64,000 bases of DNA, taken from NCBI GenBank assembly GCA_030148225.1, contig JASBTX010000018.1:1-64000 (forward strand), in the 5' to 3' direction. The notes beneath the pieces were generated by a model. It was given only the letters and a program-made list of their open reading frames with translations, was not told the origin of the DNA and did no database searches. Both the position numbers and the translations under genes were made by a program. Origin of the DNA: Paracoccaceae bacterium. Its GTDB lineage: Bacteria > Pseudomonadota > Alphaproteobacteria > Rhodobacterales > Rhodobacteraceae. Shown one piece after another: positions 60,572 to 64,000 of this stretch (position 1 is the stretch's first letter; each line of letters starts with the position of its first letter).

Positions 60572-61417
60572 ATGAAAACCAGCCCGAGGATTGCCATGCG
60601 CCGCTTTCTGTCCCTGATCGTCATTCTGGTAACGCTACCCTTGCAGGCCACTGCCCAACGGGCGGATGTCGCGACCCTTTTCGATGTGATGCGCATCGAC
60701 GAGATGTTGGCGGTGATGAGCGAGGAGGGCATCGGCTTTGGCGGCGATATCCAGCGCGACATGTTCCCGCAGAACAACGATCCGGCCTGGATGGAAGAGG
60801 TGCGCGCCATTTATGACCCGAGCCGCCTGCAGGAGATTTTTGCCGAGGGTTTCGGCGATGATCCGTCGCCTGCGATGGTGGGCCGGATCACGGCGTTCTT
60901 TCAGTCCGATCTGGGCCAGCGCCTGACCGAGGCTGAACTGGTGGCGCGGAAGGAGTTTCTGAAACCCGGTCTGGAAGAAGCCGCCATGCAGGCAGGGCTA
61001 GACCTGCGCGCCGCGGGCGGAGCAAGGCTGGCGTTGTTGACCAAATTTGTAACGGTCAATGATCTGGTATCGGAAAACGTTGTTGGGGGGCTGAATTCCA
61101 ACCTCGCTTTTTTCAGGGGCATGAACACGGGCGGTGCCTTTGGCGAGGCGATCCCGGAAGAAGAGCTGTTGCGCGATGTCTGGGCGCAGGAGCCAGATTT
61201 GCGCGCCGATACCGAGGATTGGGTCTATGGTTTTGTTCTCGCGGCCTATGGCGGGTTCAGCGATGACGAGATAAAGGCCTATATCGATATCTCGGCCAGC
61301 GATGCCGGGCAGGCGTTCAACCGGCATCTCTTTGCCGCCTTTGACGCGCTTTTCGATGATGTTTCCTTTGCATTGGGGTTTGCCGCGGCAAAATATGTTT
61401 CGGGCGAAGATATCTGA
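60572..61417 (+). CDS. Secreted DUF2059-like protein
   Basis: The 281-residue product has a signal peptide (RFLSLIVILVTLPLQATAQ) and an otherwise helical sequence. ITAFFQSDLGQRLTEAELVARKEFL and IKAYIDISASDAGQAFNRHLFAAFD match the helical periplasmic DUF2059 family, whose role is unknown. AGGAAGGG precedes the ATG. It lies between tRNA-Ser and the rplU promoter and is probably its own transcription unit. Confidence 0.83.
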   Translation: MKTSPRIAMRRFLSLIVILVTLPLQATAQRADVATLFDVMRIDEMLAVMSEEGIGFGGDIQRDMFPQNNDPAWMEEVRAIYDPSRLQEIFAEGFGDDPSPAMVGRITAFFQSDLGQRLTEAELVARKEFLKPGLEEAAMQAGLDLRAAGGARLALLTKFVTVNDLVSENVVGGLNSNLAFFRGMNTGGAFGEAIPEEELLRDVWAQEPDLRADTEDWVYGFVLAAYGGFSDDEIKAYIDISASDAGQAFNRHLFAAFDALFDDVSFALGFAAAKYVSGEDI

Positions 61418-61437
61418 AAGAGGCACCGGGTTTTGCG

Positions 61438-61466
61438 TTGACTCTTGGTTCGCGCGCGCTCATAAG
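61438..61466 (+). promoter_or_regulatory. Sigma-70 type promoter for rplU-rpmA
   Basis: TTGACT (-35, 61438-61443) and CATAAG (-10, 61461-61466) are separated by exactly 17 bases. Both lie just past the DUF2059 stop and upstream of the L21 gene, leaving a leader of about 130 bases. Confidence 0.65.
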
Positions 61467-61479
61467 CCCGATCTGTGAT

Positions 61480-61495
61480 GCGGGCCGGTGCCCGC
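61480..61495 (+). promoter_or_regulatory. Leader hairpin upstream of rplU
   Basis: GCGGGC and GCCCGC pair around CGGT early in the long rplU leader. Leaders of L21 operons often carry a structure that senses free L21. A regulatory role here is inferred; the rest of the leader has further GC-rich stretches but no clear fold. Confidence 0.4.
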
Positions 61496-61601
61496 TTCTG
61501 TTGTTTAATACCGCCCTGACGGGGCGCGCTGTCCGGGGCGGGATGCTCCCCAACGCCTGCAAAGCAGGGGCCGAAGGACGCGGAAGCAAAGGAAAACGCA
61601 T

Positions 61602-62297
61602 ATGTTTGCGGTGCTGAAGACCGGCGGCAAGCAATACCGTGTACAGGATGGCGACGTCCTGAAGGTAGAAAAGCTGGCTGCAGAGGCGGGTGAGACCGTC
61701 CAATTCAACGACATCATGATGCTGGGCGGCGACAAGACCGTGATCGGCACGCCCCAGGTGGACGGTGCAGCCGTTCAGGCCGAGGTGATCGATCAGATCA
61801 AGGGCGACAAGGTCATCCATTTCGTCAAGCGCCGGCGCAAGCATTCGTCCAAGCGCACCAAGGGCCACCGCCAGCAGCTGACGCTGTTGCGGGTCACATC
61901 GATCCTGGCCTCGGGCGGTGACAAATCCGGCGTCAAGGCCGCCATCGGCGCAGGCGCGGCAGGGGTTGCAGCCGTTGTCGCGGCGGACAAGCCCAAGAAA
62001 GCGGCACCCAAGAAAGCCGCCGCACCCAAGGCCGGGGCAAAGCCCAAAGCCGAAGCGAAACCCAAACCCGCCAAGAAGGCCGATGCGCCTGCGGCGGGCG
62101 CGGATGATCTTAAGGAATTGTCCGGTGTCGGCCCGGCGCTGGAGAAAAAACTGCACGCCGCCGGTGTGACGTCTTTTGCCCAGATCGCGGCATGGGGCGC
62201 CGACGACATTGCCGAGTTCGATGACAAACTGTCCTTTAAGGGCCGGATCGAACGCGAAGGCTGGGTCGCGCAGGCCAAAGCGAAACTTGAAGGGTAA
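61602..62297 (+). CDS. rplU: 50S ribosomal protein L21 with long C-terminal extension
   Basis: Residues 1-103 are ordinary L21 ([44 protein letters not shown]). The remaining 128 residues comprise an Ala/Lys/Pro tract ([18 protein letters not shown]) and a compact helical domain with [20 protein letters not shown], a helix-hairpin-helix motif like that found in DNA- or RNA-binding proteins. L21 is usually about 100 residues; extended forms occur in Rhodobacteraceae. It is followed 11 bp later by rpmA. Confidence 0.95.
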   Translation: MFAVLKTGGKQYRVQDGDVLKVEKLAAEAGETVQFNDIMMLGGDKTVIGTPQVDGAAVQAEVIDQIKGDKVIHFVKRRRKHSSKRTKGHRQQLTLLRVTSILASGGDKSGVKAAIGAGAAGVAAVVAADKPKKAAPKKAAAPKAGAKPKAEAKPKPAKKADAPAAGADDLKELSGVGPALEKKLHAAGVTSFAQIAAWGADDIAEFDDKLSFKGRIEREGWVAQAKAKLEG

Positions 62298-62308
62298 GGA
62301 GAGAACAG

Positions 62309-62578
62309 ATGGCACATAAGAAAGCTGGTGGTTCATCCCGTAACGGTCGCGATTCCGACGGCCGCCGCCTTGGCGTCAAGAAATTCGGTGGCGAGCATGT
62401 GCTTGCCGGCAACATCATCGTGCGCCAGCGCGGCAACAAATGGTGGCCGGGCGACAATGTCGGTCAGGGCAAGGATCACACGCTCTTTGCGACTGCCGAA
62501 GGTCACGTGAGTTTCCGCAAGGGCTTCAAGGGCCGTACCTATATTTCCGTGCTTCCGGCAGCGGAGGCCGCTGAATAA
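62309..62578 (+). CDS. rpmA: 50S ribosomal protein L27
   Basis: The 89-residue product has the full L27 sequence pattern: [28 protein letters not shown] and [15 protein letters not shown]. Its N-terminal tail reaches the peptidyl-transferase centre. It follows rplU, the standard bacterial order, and is followed by a terminator. Confidence 0.97.
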   Translation: MAHKKAGGSSRNGRDSDGRRLGVKKFGGEHVLAGNIIVRQRGNKWWPGDNVGQGKDHTLFATAEGHVSFRKGFKGRTYISVLPAAEAAE

Positions 62579-62605
62579 GCCGAACCTCAACGGGTAAAAG
62601 ATGCA

Positions 62606-62639
62606 AAGGGGATCGGCGACAGGCCGGTCCCTTTTTTTA
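62606..62639 (+). terminator. Rho-independent terminator after rpmA
   Basis: GGGATCGGC and GCCGGTCCC pair (one G-T) around GACAG and are followed by a run of seven T. It ends the rplU-rpmA transcript 28 bp or so past the stop. Confidence 0.85.
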
Positions 62640-62706
62640 TGTTGCCGCCTCCGGCAGGAGTATTTGGACAAAGAAGAAGGAGGAGGCGCGCAAGCGTCTG
62701 AGAGAG

Positions 62707-63309
62707 ATGTCTGTTGCAGCCGGATCACTCGTGATATTTGCCGCCAGTCAGGTGGGCACGCCCGGACCGGCCAATCTGGCGCTGATGGCGGCGGGCGCGC
62801 GCTATGGTCTGGTGCCGGTTCTGCCTTTCGTGGCGGGGGTCGCGCTTGGCAAGCAGCTGATCATCTGGCCGGTCGGTTTCGGGCTGATGAGCTATGCGGT
62901 GCGCTATCCCTGGCTTTTTGAAGCGCTGAAATGGGCATCCGTCCTCTATATCCTCTGGCTGGCATGGCGGATCGTCAATCTGCGCCTGTCCGAACGCGAG
63001 GGTCCTGCCAGCGTGCCGGGTTTTTCGGCCGGTCTGCCGGTCCATCCGCTGAACCCCAAGGCATGGGCAATGGTCACAGCGGCCTTTACCGGCTTTGTCA
63101 CGCCGGACACACCCGCCCTGACGGCGACAGCGCTGATCGCGGTGATATTTCTGGGGCTGCAGGTGCTGCTGCATCCGTTTTGGGCGCTGGCGGGCGCGCG
63201 GATCGCCCGGCAGGTGGCGGGCAGGCAGGGCGAGCGCGTTCTGATGTGGGGGCTGGCCGCAGCGACGGTGGCCAGTGTTTTTTACGCTGTTTTCGCGGGA
63301 GGCCGTTGA
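62707..63309 (+). CDS. LysE-family amino-acid/metabolite exporter
   Basis: The 200-residue product has about five to six membrane segments and the family's TPGPANLALMAAGARYG near the start, then HPLNPKAWAMVTAAFTGF in the middle. LysE/RhtB proteins export amino acids or similar compounds across the inner membrane. Its stop overlaps the next start by one base (TGATG). Confidence 0.88.
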   Translation: MSVAAGSLVIFAASQVGTPGPANLALMAAGARYGLVPVLPFVAGVALGKQLIIWPVGFGLMSYAVRYPWLFEALKWASVLYILWLAWRIVNLRLSEREGPASVPGFSAGLPVHPLNPKAWAMVTAAFTGFVTPDTPALTATALIAVIFLGLQVLLHPFWALAGARIARQVAGRQGERVLMWGLAAATVASVFYAVFAGGR

Positions 63310-63851
63310 TGGAGATCGTGCGTTTTGACACCCAGCCTGTCATCCGGGGCGCGCGGCTGACGCTGCGCCCGGTCAGCATGTCCGATGCCGGGGCGATCGC
63401 GCTTTATGCCGGGGATCAGCGCGTGGCCGAATGGACACGCTCGATCCCGCACCCGATGCCACCCGGCGCGGCTGAGGCCTTTATCCGCCAGGTACAGGCG
63501 CCGGAGCGGAGCGAGGATGTCTGGGTGATCGAGGGGCATGAAGGCGGGCTGCGCGGTGTGCTGGGCCTGATGGGGCTGGAGCGGATGGATCGCGGGCAGT
63601 CGGAAATCAAGTATTGGGTGGCACCGCAATTCTGGCGGGCCGGGATCGCGTCTGAGGCGGTGATGACGCTGATCGGGGCCAATCCGCATCATGCGCGCAC
63701 CATCTTTGCCGAGGTGTTTCAGGGCAACCATGCCTCGGCGCGGGTGCTGTCGCATGCCGGTTTTGATTATCTGGGCGATGCTGAGGCGTACTCGGTGGCG
63801 CGCAACAGCAGGGTGGCGACATGGACCTATCTGCGCAGGATGGGCAGGTGA
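63309..63851 (+). CDS. GNAT N-acetyltransferase (RimJ/RimL-like)
   Basis: I start at the ATG at 63309 overlapping the LysE stop; the track start is out in that gene. The 180-residue product has LTLRPVSMSDAGAIALYAGD, KYWVAPQFWRAGIASEAVM (acetyl-CoA binding) and FAEVFQGNHASARVLSHAGFDYLG, the RimJ/RimL type pattern. The substrate is unknown. It is co-translated with the exporter. Confidence 0.88.
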   Translation: MEIVRFDTQPVIRGARLTLRPVSMSDAGAIALYAGDQRVAEWTRSIPHPMPPGAAEAFIRQVQAPERSEDVWVIEGHEGGLRGVLGLMGLERMDRGQSEIKYWVAPQFWRAGIASEAVMTLIGANPHHARTIFAEVFQGNHASARVLSHAGFDYLGDAEAYSVARNSRVATWTYLRRMGR

Positions 63852-64000
63852 GCGCGGCGTTGGTCCGGACCAAACGGTTGGTGCTGCGCAACATGGTGGC
63901 GGCGGATGCCGAGGCGCTTTGCCGGATCGTCACCCATCCTGAGGTCGGGCCGATGCTCCTCAGGTTTCCGCCCGACTGGACGCCCGGCGCGGCGCGCGAA
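63821..64000 (+). CDS. Second GNAT N-acetyltransferase, N-terminal part (cut by window edge)
   Basis: Not in the ORF track as it runs off the right edge. The frame gives MDLSAQDGQVSAALVRTKR, then LVLRNMVAADAEALCRIVTHPEV, the beginning of a RimJ/RimL-like GNAT. The ATG at 63821 overlaps the previous gene by 31 bases; a GTG at 63848 overlapping the stop as GTGA is an equally possible start. It continues the LysE-GNAT operon. Confidence 0.75.
   Translation, partial: MDLSAQDGQVSAALVRTKRLVLRNMVAADAEALCRIVTHPEVGPMLLRFPPDWTPGAARE

Noticed and set aside
1-64000. CRISPR arrays, rRNA genes, complete insertion sequences, riboswitches
   Set aside because: I looked for regularly spaced repeats, transposase motifs and known aptamer cores and saw none that held up.

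Overview
The window looks like chromosomal DNA of a marine alphaproteobacterium of the Roseobacter/Rhodobacteraceae type. The basis is: high GC in most of the window with codon use to match, a TAXI-type TRAP transporter with a fused permease, an L21 ribosomal protein carrying a long Lys/Ala/Pro-rich C-terminal extension, DUF2059 and LysE neighbours, and dense operons with ATGA/GTGA stop-start overlaps. Species cannot be told from the sequence alone.

Layout. (a) 1-1041: the edge of an accessory region. The first 69 codons of a BrxR/CapW-like winged-helix regulator read off the left edge on the minus strand, preceded by a small AlpA/excisionase-like HTH gene and about 360 bp without a recognisable gene. 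(b) 1042-3420: a divergent LysR regulator and a berberine-bridge-type FAD oxidase. (c) 3435-5261: a gene for a secreted protein broken by one in-frame TAA. (d) 5546-17229: a visibly AT-richer glycan island in three transcription blocks (sugar nucleotidyltransferase, two Gfo/Idh oxidoreductases, radical SAM enzyme, flippase-like membrane protein, CDP-glucose-dehydratase-like and epimerase-like SDRs, GT-C-like membrane protein, sugar C-methyltransferase, GtrB-like GT2). (e) 17488-24110: a compact four-gene operon of secreted proteins (VWA plus a lectin-like domain, a stand-alone copy of that domain, and two unknown proteins, the last with long coiled coils). (f) 24171-32587: a minus-strand surface-glycan set (two paralogous glycosyltransferases, a sulfotransferase, a frameshifted outer-membrane barrel, a small secreted protein, two large glycosyltransferases with helical N-terminal regions). 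(g) 32760-34310: a secreted sugar-dehydrogenase-like beta-propeller.

(h) 34338-53808 is the most striking part. A minus-strand operon of 14 genes (ABC importer, four SnoaL/NTF2-like proteins, a histidinol-dehydrogenase-like enzyme, SDR, LacI regulator, bicupin, MetE/EaCoMT-like enzyme, RraA-like enzyme) faces a plus-strand set (a fifth SnoaL-like protein, an amidohydrolase, then a TAXI-TRAP transporter). The 132-bp gap between them holds two copies, in opposite orientation, of one 16-bp palindrome with the classic LacI-family look. I read this as an inducible uptake and catabolic system for an unidentified small molecule. I know of no described pathway with this gene set, and the substrate cannot be named from sequence.

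(i) 53846-58386: a sulfatase, a TylF-like O-methyltransferase, a beta-hydroxyacid-dehydrogenase-like enzyme and an epimerase-like SDR. (j) 58647-64000: mostly housekeeping DNA with a CrtA-like protein, a ParE/ParD-type toxin-antitoxin pair, tRNA-Ser(CGA), a DUF2059 protein, rplU-rpmA with a promoter and terminator, a LysE-family exporter and two GNAT acetyltransferases, the last cut by the right edge.
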